Shown piece after piece: positions 8,101 to 15,451 of a stretch of 34,407 nucleotides of DNA. The stretch lies in the NCBI GenBank assembly GCA_025455365.1, contig JALOMP010000002.1, positions 1 to 34,407 of the forward strand, read 5' to 3'. This stretch comes from Chitinophagaceae bacterium. GTDB taxonomy: Bacteria > Bacteroidota > Bacteroidia > Chitinophagales > Chitinophagaceae. The notes under the pieces were generated by a model that did not search any database, was not told the origin of the DNA, and saw only the letters and a list, made by a program, of their open reading frames with translations. Made by a program: the position numbers and the translations under genes. Numbering within the stretch: the first letter of the stretch is position 1; every line of letters starts with the position of its first letter.

Positions 8101-9290
8101 CACCAACGGTCACTTCCACATCGCCTGCTTCCGGCGCTACGGGTGTGTCACAGGGTGTTACCATTTCAGCGTTCTTCAGTGAATCCCTCAGTGCGTCAAC
8201 GGTTAATGGCACCAATGTCTTTATCAGGAATGGGGCCACAGCCGTACCGGCTACCGTGGGCTACACATCCGGCAGCCAGCAACTGACCCTTGCTCCTTCA
8301 TCTGCACTGTTGGCCGGCACCACCTATACCGTGACGCTTAAAGGAGGTGCTTCGGGAATAAAGGATGCTGCCGGTAATGCGCTGGCCGCCGATTATACCT
8401 GGAGCTTTACCACGGCTACGGTACCGGTGCAGCCAGGAATATGCCCCTGCACGGTATTCAATACTTCGCAGGCGGTACAACCAACCTCATCCGTTGCCAA
8501 AAACGATGGTTCCCCGCTGAACATCGGGATGAAGTTCATCCCCAGCCAGAATGGTTTTGTCACAGCCCTCCGTTTCTATAAGTCCATCAACCACAGCGGT
8601 ACCCATACGGGCCAGTTGTACAATGCGAACGGAACGCTGCTGGCCAGCACCGTGTTCACCAATGAAACGGCATCGGGCTGGCAGCAAGTAAACCTGTCCA
8701 CACCGGTTGCGGTTACGGCCGGCACCACCTACATCGTGTCTTACCACAGCGCGCAGGGCAATTACAGCACGACGGTGGGATATTTCGACGCGTCCGTGGT
8801 GAGCGGCTTGCTGACAGCGCCGTCCACCGGTTCCAGCGGAGGCAATGGGGTGTACCTCTACAGCGCTGCGCCGGCGATGCCAGTGAGTAGTTATAATTCC
8901 AGCAACTACTGGGTGGATGTGGTGTTTAATACCACGGTCGCGGGTGCTGCTTCAACGCAACTCAGTGGAACGGCCATGACGGACGAGGAAGCTCCGGCAT
9001 CAAGGCCCGGCGTGGTCAGGAACCGGAATGCAGATTTTAGTCTCGCGCAGAACATACCGAATCCAGCCAGCGCATTTACAACCATTCGGTACAGCATACC
9101 CGAAAGTGGCCGGGTAAGCATCAGCCTGCATGATATGCACGGCAGGCTGGTCAGGCAGATGGTGAATGCGCAGAAGCCGGCAGGCACATACACGGTGGAA
9201 CTGGATACGCGCACGCTCAGCAAGGGTGTCTACTATTATCAGATGGTAAGCGGAACCCACCATTCCGTAAGACGCCTGGTTATTGAATAG
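5157..9290 (+). CDS. Giant T9SS-exported protein: N,N-dimethylformamidase-beta-like domain, 3x DUF4082, 2x Big_5/SbsA Ig-like, T9SS type A sorting domain
   Basis: 1377 aa; signal peptide (MFTLLRRCIIWMIPAMLACVQLQAQ; start could be 5211). DMFase-like motifs 'GHDEYWS', 'FFSGNEVYWKTRW', 'HSSGAIVFGAGTVQWSWGL'. DUF4082-like 'TNETASGWQQVNL...YIVSYHS' x3; 'TYTVTLKGG..GIKDAAGNAL' x2. C-terminus 'NIPNPASAFTTIRYSIPESGRVSISLHDMHGRLV..GVYYYQMVSG'. Confidence 0.85.
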   Translation: MNCESMFAIAGKLCTPNLMFTLLRRCIIWMIPAMLACVQLQAQNPIANENALPGNPQWEWDVSASGDPSIQGFSTDMSVNKGNTVRFKVRITGTNKNFSIRIYRLGYYQGNGARLIANLGTVTGTSQPSPNVDASIGLMDYGNWSVTASWQVPSNAVTGIYIALLQRQDNGGSSHIYFIVRDDGSSAPILFKTSDATWQAYNSYGGYSFYGGSTGNISGRADKLSYNRPFNTRSVKPECFLFNAEYPMLRWLERNGYDMAYVTDVDLERTTTPITTANRQVLLSVGHDEYWSQNMRNVYENARNAGVHLAFFSGNEVYWKTRWENNNRTLVCYKEGYNGQGEYNCGGNCDPVGGVWTGRWRNGCEFGEDGCRPENALTGQLSWTESSLAMQVPSDYKNLPFWRNTSIANLQPGQVATLTDQTLGYEWNYEQSDYAWANPQGRVTMSRTTFNGMTHMLSLYTHSSGAIVFGAGTVQWSWGLDDVHDRGNPAPSRDMQQATANLFIDMGVLPATPQEDLVVPAPPSPPSGTNYAIFTNQLPTNQNQRDNTLGIVVGTRFRSNTAGSVTAFRFYKGAGNTGTHIGQLWTNTGTLLGQATFTNETASGWQQVNLANPISISANVDYIVSYHSSQGYYSTTGRFFLNSVVNGPLTAPADATGRRNGLYKYSATPIFPDETYEQENYFVDVVFSPPAPQDGTPPTVTSIAPAQGATGISTGTSVTADFSEALDPSRVNGTNAFLRAGASTIAASVSYSSASNRITIAPSSSLSGGVTYTVTLKGGSTGIRDVAGNALANDYTWSFTTVSAPVQSGTCPCTVFNTSQAVQPSSSIAKNDGSPLNIGMKFIPSQNGFVTALRFYKSINHSGTHTGQLYNANGTLLASAVFTNETASGWQQVNLSTAVAVTAGTTYIVSYHSAEGNYSTTVGYFDASVVSGPLTAPSTGSSGGNGLYLYGATPAMPVSSYNASNYWVDAVFTESTQGDQTAPTVTSTSPASGATGVSQGVTISAFFSESLSASTVNGTNVFIRNGATAVPATVGYTSGSQQLTLAPSSALLAGTTYTVTLKGGASGIKDAAGNALAADYTWSFTTATVPVQPGICPCTVFNTSQAVQPTSSVAKNDGSPLNIGMKFIPSQNGFVTALRFYKSINHSGTHTGQLYNANGTLLASTVFTNETASGWQQVNLSTPVAVTAGTTYIVSYHSAQGNYSTTVGYFDASVVSGLLTAPSTGSSGGNGVYLYSAAPAMPVSSYNSSNYWVDVVFNTTVAGAASTQLSGTAMTDEEAPASRPGVVRNRNADFSLAQNIPNPASAFTTIRYSIPESGRVSISLHDMHGRLVRQMVNAQKPAGTYTVELDTRTLSKGVYYYQMVSGTHHSVRRLVIE
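7220..8075 (+). repeat. Tandem intragenic module copy 1 (Big_5 + DUF4082), ~855 bp
   Basis: Matching landmarks offset by 855 bp (e.g. CCTGCACGGTATTCAATACTTCGCAGGCGGTACAACC at 7591 and 8446). Confidence 0.85.
8076..8930 (+). repeat. Tandem intragenic module copy 2 (Big_5 + DUF4082), ~855 bp
   Basis: Same as copy 1; the DUF4082 part is near identical at DNA level, the Big_5 part clearly diverged. Confidence 0.85.
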
Positions 9291-9324
9291 CGTCGTTGAA
9301 AGTGAATATTTCTTTCGTTAACAC

Positions 9325-9361
9325 CAGGGTCGGCAATTTTGCCGACCCTGTTTTTTTTTTT
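9325..9361 (+). terminator. Rho-independent terminator of the first giant gene
   Basis: CAGGGTCGGC-aatttt-GCCGACCCTG followed by T11, about 35 nt after the stop codon. Confidence 0.93.
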
Positions 9362-9621
9362 GAGGCCTGGTTCAAATCTGATTTTTTATCGCCCCCGCCA
9401 GGGCGAACTTAATAAACTGATATACAGTACGTTTTTTTGAGAAGATGCAATTGCTCAACCGGTGCTGGACCTTTTAAACGAACAGGAACTGGCTACATCT
9501 GTGAGAAATTTAATATCCCTGCTTGCATTATTGGGGATCGCAGATTATTTTTACGTCCTGTATAGACCACAAACGCTTATCTGCTCCGATCCTGGAGCCC
9601 TCTGATTTCCACTATTCCGTT

Positions 9622-9675
9622 GATAACCAGTTTTGCGCTTTTAATTAATTCGTTACCGTACTGAAATTGGTTATC
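9622..9675 (+). promoter_or_regulatory. Long inverted repeat abutting the ORF-track ATG of the second giant gene
   Basis: GATAACCA (9622-9629) and TGGTTATC (9668-9675) perfectly complementary; pairing extends inward to 14 bp allowing 3 G-U wobbles; ATG at 9677. Confidence 0.5.
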
Positions 9676-9676
9676 T

Positions 9677-12600
9677 ATGAGAACATTATGCGTACCCCTG
9701 ACTGGTTTTGCTATTGCGTGCTGGCGAAGTATCGTTGCTTACAGTACGATGATTCTCCTGTTTTTTTCCTCCCCTGCTGTTTACGGGCAAAATGACATTG
9801 TTACCGAGAACCTCAAGCCGGGCGTGAACGCGTCCGTCTGGGACGGGATCTTCAGCTCCGGGGATGGTTCCATCCAGGGTTTTGCCACCGACATGAGCGT
9901 GAACAAGGGACAGCGCGTACATTTCAAGATTAATGTAGCAGACGGAACGAACAAGCAGTTTACCATCCAGGTGTACCGCCTGGGTTATTATGGTGGCAAC
10001 GGCGCCACGCTGGTAGAAGACCTGGGTACCCATACGGGCGTGCAGCAACCGGACCCGCTGGTTGATAACGCAAATGGACTGGTTGATTGCGGTAACTGGT
10101 CTGAATCAGCGCATTGGGATATCCCGGCAAACGCCGTATCCGGCATTTACCTCGCCAAACTGACAAGGCTTTCAAATGGTGGATCGAGTCATATCGTGTT
10201 TATCGTACGTGACGATGCGAAGAATACAGACCTGCTTTTCAAGACATCCGATGCCACCTGGCAGGCATATAATAATTTCGGCCCGAGTTTATACGGTCCT
10301 ACTGGTCCCGGTAATCCACTCACCTTTGGCTACTCGAAGGCGAATAAGGTAAGTTATAACAGGCCTTTCTTTACAAGGGATGCCAGGCCCGCAAACTTCC
10401 TCTTTAACGCGGAATTTGCCATGCTTCAATGGCTGGAAAGAAATGGTTATGATGTAAAATACGTGACGGATGTTGATTTTGACCGGGACGCCACGCCCAT
10501 AACACCCGTTAACCACAAGGTAATCCTGTCTGTTGGACATGATGAGTACTGGTCTAAAAACCAGCGAATGAGATTTGAGGCCGCCCGTAACAGTGGCGTG
10601 CACCTTGCTTTTTTCAGTGGAAATGAAGTGTATTGGAAAACGCGTTGGGAGAACAGCATAGACGGCTCCGGGCAAACCCACAGGACACTGGTTTGCTATA
10701 AGGAAGGTTTGTCTGAGGATATGGGCGAAGTTACCTGCGGGTCCATGAATTGTGATCCGTTGCCGGGAACCTGGACAGGCCTGTGGCGTTTTGGCGGCGA
10801 AAAGGATGCGGGCATGCCTGAGAACATGCTGTCCGGGCAGATGAGCTGGATTGAAAGATCTATTCCGCTCCGGGTGCCAAGCCATTACAGGAACCTGCGT
10901 TTCTGGAAGAACACTGCCGTTAACACCCTCGCTGATGGCCAGACGGCTGTCCTGGGAACCCAGATACTGGGTTATGAGTTTGACTTCGAACAAGAGAAGT
11001 TCCGCGACCTATATCCGAAAGGACGAATCCTGATGTCGAAGACCACCTATGTAGGGGATGGTAACTGCTGTGGTTTCGATGAAATTGAAGACAAATTCGG
11101 TACGATGGAACTGCCCCTGGGTAAGAACTATACGCACCATCTTTCGCTGTACAGGCATAGTAGCGGGGCGCTGGTATTTGCAGCCGGAACCATCAACTGG
11201 GCATGGGGTCTTGAAGAAACCCATGATGTTACACAGGCCCCGGTGGTACCGGAAATTCAGCAGGCTACCGTAAACGTGCTGGCGGATATGGGCGCGCAAC
11301 CGGGATCATTGCAAAACGGCCTGGTGCCCGGCATCATGTCAACGGACTTTACAGCGCCCACCATCAACGTTATATCACCGGTTGAAGGAACTCAGGTAGG
11401 GCTCGGTAAAGTGATTACGATTACCGGAACTGCCACCGACGCGGACGGCGTAACGGCGGGCGTAGAGGTTTCCATTGATGGTGGAATTACCTGGAAAACG
11501 GCGCAGGTAACCAGCACCCTGAACAATACGGTTTCCTGGACATATACTTTTTCTCTTTCCGCGATCGGTAATTTCCCGATACTCATCAGGGGTTTCGATG
11601 ACTCCGGTAACCTTGGCGAAGCCGGGCCGGCCTTCCCCGGATCCATACTAACGTTGGTGGGTACCTGCCCTTGTTCCGTATTCTCTCCCTCTGATGCCGT
11701 TGAGTCGATACCAAGGGACGATGACCCAACACCGCTTACGGTAGGCATGAAATTCAGGACTTCCGTTGACGGGTTTATCCTGGGAGCGAGGTTTTACAAG
11801 GATCCCGAGAATACCGGGCTGCATGTGGCCAAACTGTATTCCTCCGGCGGAACCCTGCTTGCATCCGCCACCTATACCAATGAAACGGCTTCGGGCTGGC
11901 AGCAGATCAGTTTCAACGCACCGGTTCCGGTAACGGCAAACACTACTTATGTGGTTGCCTACTACAGTACCGAGGGGAAATACAGCCTCTCTACCCAAAA
12001 CTTTACAAACGGGATTACCAGGGGCCCGATCCGTGCACTGAGCAATGCTGAGTCCGGGGGTAACGGGGTCTATGCCTATGGAGATATTTTCCCGGCTGGC
12101 TCTTACATGGCGGGCAACTACCTGGTGGATGCCATCTTTAACACCACCACACAGTGTGCTTTCACGCCTGAATTAACAACCCTGAACCCTGTTTGTGCCG
12201 GAGAACCAATTAGCTTGCGGTTATCGGGCGTTTCGGGCACCGGTCCATATTCCCTGCTGCTGAATGGTGTGCCGGTTGACAACATAAACGCGAATGAGAC
12301 ATTCACGGCAGCGCACCTGGTAGCCAACCCAACCACCCTGATTAACGTGAGCATCTGGCCAAGCGGATCCGGCGGCACCGCGTCTTCGGTAACGGAATCC
12401 CGTGAAATAGGCCTGCGTTTCAGGTCAAACACGGCCGGCTATGTAAACGCAATAAGGTTCTTTAAATCAGCGGAATCCGGAACGGGAACTTTCTCCGTCA
12501 GGTTGTATGATATGGAGAATCCTGGCAGCCCGATTGGTTTTGGAAGCATCACTTTTAATAGTCCTGATCAGTCTGGCTGGCAGGTGGCAACGCTGAATAT

Positions 12601-13510
12601 GCCCGTACTCATTACGGCCAACAAGACCTATTTGGCTTCTTATGTAGCCCCCAACGGCCGCTATACGGAGTCTCCAGGCGCCCTCAGCGTGGCCTATACG
12701 AATGGTCCCCTGACAGCCATCGCCAATACCAGTCTTGAGCCCAATGGCTTGTATAAAACAGGCAGCGGAACCGAAGCGCCTTCCATGGAAGAATATCCCG
12801 GTGCGGCCATAAACTACTGGGTAGACGTGGTATTCACGGCGGTCAACCAGGTAAGGTTTACGCAGATCGTGGATAAGTGGGGCGTGACCTGCTTCAATAC
12901 CGCACCCAATTTAAGTACGCTGAACCTCCAACCGGTGAACTGCGCGTTCCTGCCCGTAACCCTGTCGGATTTCAGGATCAGTACACAGGCCGATGATGTT
13001 ACCCTGCAATGGACAACTGCCAGCGAAAACAATAACCGCGGTTTCGAGGTCCAGCGAAGCACCAATGGTAACCAGTGGACCGCGATCGGGTTCGTAAAGG
13101 GAGCTGTCAACAGCCAGGTACAGCGTACATACCAGTACCAGGACAAGGATCTGAAAGAAGGCAGGTATTTCTATCGCCTGAAACAGGTGGATCTGGACGC
13201 TAAGTTCACCCATTCAAAGATCCTCCAGGCGGTGATCAATACCGGTAAAGCAGGATTTGGCCTCGGGCAGAACTATCCGAACCCGACCCACGGCAACACG
13301 ACCATTACCTACACCATACCTCACCGGAGTCATGTACAGATCGCATTGTATGATATGCAGGGAAGACTTGTCAGGCAGATTGTCAATGAAAGCAGGGAGC
13401 CCGGGTACTATACCGCAGACCTGGACACGAAGGGTCTGGGCAAAGGGGTCTACCATTATAAAATGACAGCAGGCGAATTCCAGGAAGTGAAGCGATTGCT
13501 CGTGAACTAG
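9677..13510 (+). CDS. Giant T9SS-exported protein, paralog of 5157-9290: DMFase-beta-like domain, bacterial Ig-like domain, 2x DUF4082, T9SS type A sorting domain
   Basis: 1277 aa; 'GHDEYWSKNQRMRFEAARNSGVHLAFFSGNEVYWKTRW' and 'HSSGALVFAAGTINWAWGLEETHD' shared with the upstream paralog; 'CPCSVFSPSDAVES...TNETASGWQQISF' DUF4082-like; C-terminus 'NYPNPTHGNTTITYTIPHRSHVQIALYDMQGRLV...KGVYHYKMTAG'. Confidence 0.85.
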   Translation: MRTLCVPLTGFAIACWRSIVAYSTMILLFFSSPAVYGQNDIVTENLKPGVNASVWDGIFSSGDGSIQGFATDMSVNKGQRVHFKINVADGTNKQFTIQVYRLGYYGGNGATLVEDLGTHTGVQQPDPLVDNANGLVDCGNWSESAHWDIPANAVSGIYLAKLTRLSNGGSSHIVFIVRDDAKNTDLLFKTSDATWQAYNNFGPSLYGPTGPGNPLTFGYSKANKVSYNRPFFTRDARPANFLFNAEFAMLQWLERNGYDVKYVTDVDFDRDATPITPVNHKVILSVGHDEYWSKNQRMRFEAARNSGVHLAFFSGNEVYWKTRWENSIDGSGQTHRTLVCYKEGLSEDMGEVTCGSMNCDPLPGTWTGLWRFGGEKDAGMPENMLSGQMSWIERSIPLRVPSHYRNLRFWKNTAVNTLADGQTAVLGTQILGYEFDFEQEKFRDLYPKGRILMSKTTYVGDGNCCGFDEIEDKFGTMELPLGKNYTHHLSLYRHSSGALVFAAGTINWAWGLEETHDVTQAPVVPEIQQATVNVLADMGAQPGSLQNGLVPGIMSTDFTAPTINVISPVEGTQVGLGKVITITGTATDADGVTAGVEVSIDGGITWKTAQVTSTLNNTVSWTYTFSLSAIGNFPILIRGFDDSGNLGEAGPAFPGSILTLVGTCPCSVFSPSDAVESIPRDDDPTPLTVGMKFRTSVDGFILGARFYKDPENTGLHVAKLYSSGGTLLASATYTNETASGWQQISFNAPVPVTANTTYVVAYYSTEGKYSLSTQNFTNGITRGPIRALSNAESGGNGVYAYGDIFPAGSYMAGNYLVDAIFNTTTQCAFTPELTTLNPVCAGEPISLRLSGVSGTGPYSLLLNGVPVDNINANETFTAAHLVANPTTLINVSIWPSGSGGTASSVTESREIGLRFRSNTAGYVNAIRFFKSAESGTGTFSVRLYDMENPGSPIGFGSITFNSPDQSGWQVATLNMPVLITANKTYLASYVAPNGRYTESPGALSVAYTNGPLTAIANTSLEPNGLYKTGSGTEAPSMEEYPGAAINYWVDVVFTAVNQVRFTQIVDKWGVTCFNTAPNLSTLNLQPVNCAFLPVTLSDFRISTQADDVTLQWTTASENNNRGFEVQRSTNGNQWTAIGFVKGAVNSQVQRTYQYQDKDLKEGRYFYRLKQVDLDAKFTHSKILQAVINTGKAGFGLGQNYPNPTHGNTTITYTIPHRSHVQIALYDMQGRLVRQIVNESREPGYYTADLDTKGLGKGVYHYKMTAGEFQEVKRLLVN

Positions 13511-13528
13511 CCGGGCAGCACATACGAA

Positions 13529-13558
13529 AAAGGCCGCATGAATATTCATGCGGCCTTT
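13529..13558. terminator. Bidirectional terminator between convergent genes
   Basis: Perfect 30-bp palindrome AAAGGCCGCATGAATATTCATGCGGCCTTT between stops at 13510(+) and 13581(-). Confidence 0.9.
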
Positions 13559-13580
13559 CTTTTACCGGGATGCCCGGAGC

Positions 13581-14714
13581 CTAAGAACGTTTATAATATT
13601 CCAGGATGGTGTCTGCGATAAAGTCAACCTGCTCTTCGGTCAATTCATAAAACAGCGGCAGCCGTAAAAGGCAGTCTGAATACCGGTCGGACTGGGGCAG
13701 TGCGCGCCCGTCGTGTTTGTCCCGGTAGAACGGGGAAGCATGCAGGGACAAATAGTGAAACACTGCGTAAATGCCTTTCTCCTTCAGCAGCGTAATGAGC
13801 CCGATTCTTTCCTCGAGTGTCTTGCACACCAGGTAAAACATGTGGGCATTGTTGGTGGCGAAATACGGTATGTAAGGAAGCTGTATCAGACCTTTTTCTT
13901 CGAGCGGCCTCAGCGCTTTGTAATACCTGTCCCACAGTGTCTTCCGGCGTCCCTGGATTTCTTCGAGGTTTTCCAGTTGTGCATAGAGGAATGCGGCAAT
14001 AATATCCGAGGGCAGAAATGAACTTCCCATGTCCACCCATCCGTACTTGTCCACTTCGCCGCGGAAAAAGGCAGAACGATTGGTTCCTTTCTCGCGAATG
14101 ATCTCCGCCCTCAGTACGAATCGATCGTCATTCACGGCCAGCATGCCGCCTTCACCAGCCATGATGTTTTTTGTTTCATGGAAGGAAAACGCTGCCATCG
14201 TTCCGATACTGCCCAGCGGACGTCCTTTGTAGTAGGAATCAATTGCCTGGGCCGCATCTTCGATGATAAAAAGATTGTGACGCTTTGCCAGGTCCAGCAG
14301 CGGATCCATGTCTACGGCTATCCCTGCATAGTGTACCGGGACGATCGCTTTTGTTTTGGGTGTTATAAGGCTTTCCACCTGGGTAACATCCATATTCGGG
14401 TTATAGTCCGTGCTGTCTGCGAAGACCAGTTTGGCGCCCCGAAGTACGAAAGCATTTGCGGTGGACACAAAAGTGTAGGAAGGCATGATGACCTCATCAC
14501 CCGGTTGAATATTGATCAGCAATGCGGCCATTTCAAGGGCGTCCGTGCAGGAAGTTGTGAGCAGCGTCTTTTTGAAGCCGAACTTTCCTTCGAAGAGGGC
14601 ATGGCATTTTTTGGTAAATACGCCGTCACCGGAGATCTTTCCAGATAGTACAGCCTGGTATATGTAATGTCCTTCTTTGCCTGTCAGGTAGGGTTTGTTG
14701 AATGGGATATTCAT
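13581..14714 (-). CDS. wecE: dTDP-4-amino-4,6-dideoxygalactose transaminase (WecE/RffA-like)
   Basis: MNIPFNKPYLTGKEGHYIYQAV..., 'TTSCTDALEMAALL', 'VIMPSYTFVSTANAFVLRGA', 'FSFHETKNIMAGEGGML' (PLP lysine motif). Confidence 0.9.
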   Translation of the reverse strand: MNIPFNKPYLTGKEGHYIYQAVLSGKISGDGVFTKKCHALFEGKFGFKKTLLTTSCTDALEMAALLINIQPGDEVIMPSYTFVSTANAFVLRGAKLVFADSTDYNPNMDVTQVESLITPKTKAIVPVHYAGIAVDMDPLLDLAKRHNLFIIEDAAQAIDSYYKGRPLGSIGTMAAFSFHETKNIMAGEGGMLAVNDDRFVLRAEIIREKGTNRSAFFRGEVDKYGWVDMGSSFLPSDIIAAFLYAQLENLEEIQGRRKTLWDRYYKALRPLEEKGLIQLPYIPYFATNNAHMFYLVCKTLEERIGLITLLKEKGIYAVFHYLSLHASPFYRDKHDGRALPQSDRYSDCLLRLPLFYELTEEQVDFIADTILEYYKRS

Positions 14715-14728
14715 TTTTGAATATTGGA

Positions 14729-15451
14729 TTATAACCAGAAATGATAGTAATATAATTTTTTATCGAGGTGGAATCCACTGCCGGTGTAGAGTTTGACGGC
14801 GGCTTCGTTGATACCCTGTGTCACAACCTGCACTTCCTGGTATCCTTTTTTTCGGAAATAGGCTTCTGCGGCCGCCATCAGTTTTTTTCCAATGCCCTGT
14901 CCGCGGGCGAGACCTGAAACAGCCACCAGTCCAATATCACCCCTGCCATTTTTTTCACCGAGCGTAACCATTCCCAGGATGCGGTCCTGGTCTTCATACA
15001 CCAGTATTTCCTGGGCGATCTCCTTGCGCACTGATTTTTCAATCCAGATCCGGTACAGTATCTGGTATTCGTTGTGCACAAAACGGGGATCCACCTTGAA
15101 CCGGGAATAAAGGCCGCTGTCTAAAGCGAGCTGAAGCAAATCTTCCGATACAACCGGCAGCGCGTACGAATGGATATGCGGGTCTGCCGCACTTTCAGAC
15201 GCAGCATCCAGTTTTTTGACAAAGGTTAGTTTTTCATCTGCCAGGATGCCGTCAAACGAATGTAATATGCCGGTGTCTGACACTGGCTTCTGCGCAGGAA
15301 AATAGACCAGGCAAAAGCCTTCCTTTTTCATCTCACGCAGTAAAGCGCATAAAGCCGCCTCGGGCAGATTGGAGACATTGATCGCGGCGGTGGGTATGCC
15401 AAAAGTCTGGCTGTCCCATTCCAGTTTTTTATAGAGTAGTTGGCCGATCAT
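14729..15451 (-). CDS. GNAT N-acetyltransferase, possible dTDP-4-amino-sugar acetyltransferase (WecD/RffC-like)
   Basis: N-terminal 'YKKLEWDSQTFGIPTAAINVSN', GNAT core 'DIGLVAVSGLARGQGIGKKLMAAAEAYFRKKGYQEVQVVTQGINEAAVKLYTGSGF'; sits between WecE-like and GT2 genes. Confidence 0.8.
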   Translation of the reverse strand: MIGQLLYKKLEWDSQTFGIPTAAINVSNLPEAALCALLREMKKEGFCLVYFPAQKPVSDTGILHSFDGILADEKLTFVKKLDAASESAADPHIHSYALPVVSEDLLQLALDSGLYSRFKVDPRFVHNEYQILYRIWIEKSVRKEIAQEILVYEDQDRILGMVTLGEKNGRGDIGLVAVSGLARGQGIGKKLMAAAEAYFRKKGYQEVQVVTQGINEAAVKLYTGSGFHLDKKLYYYHFWL

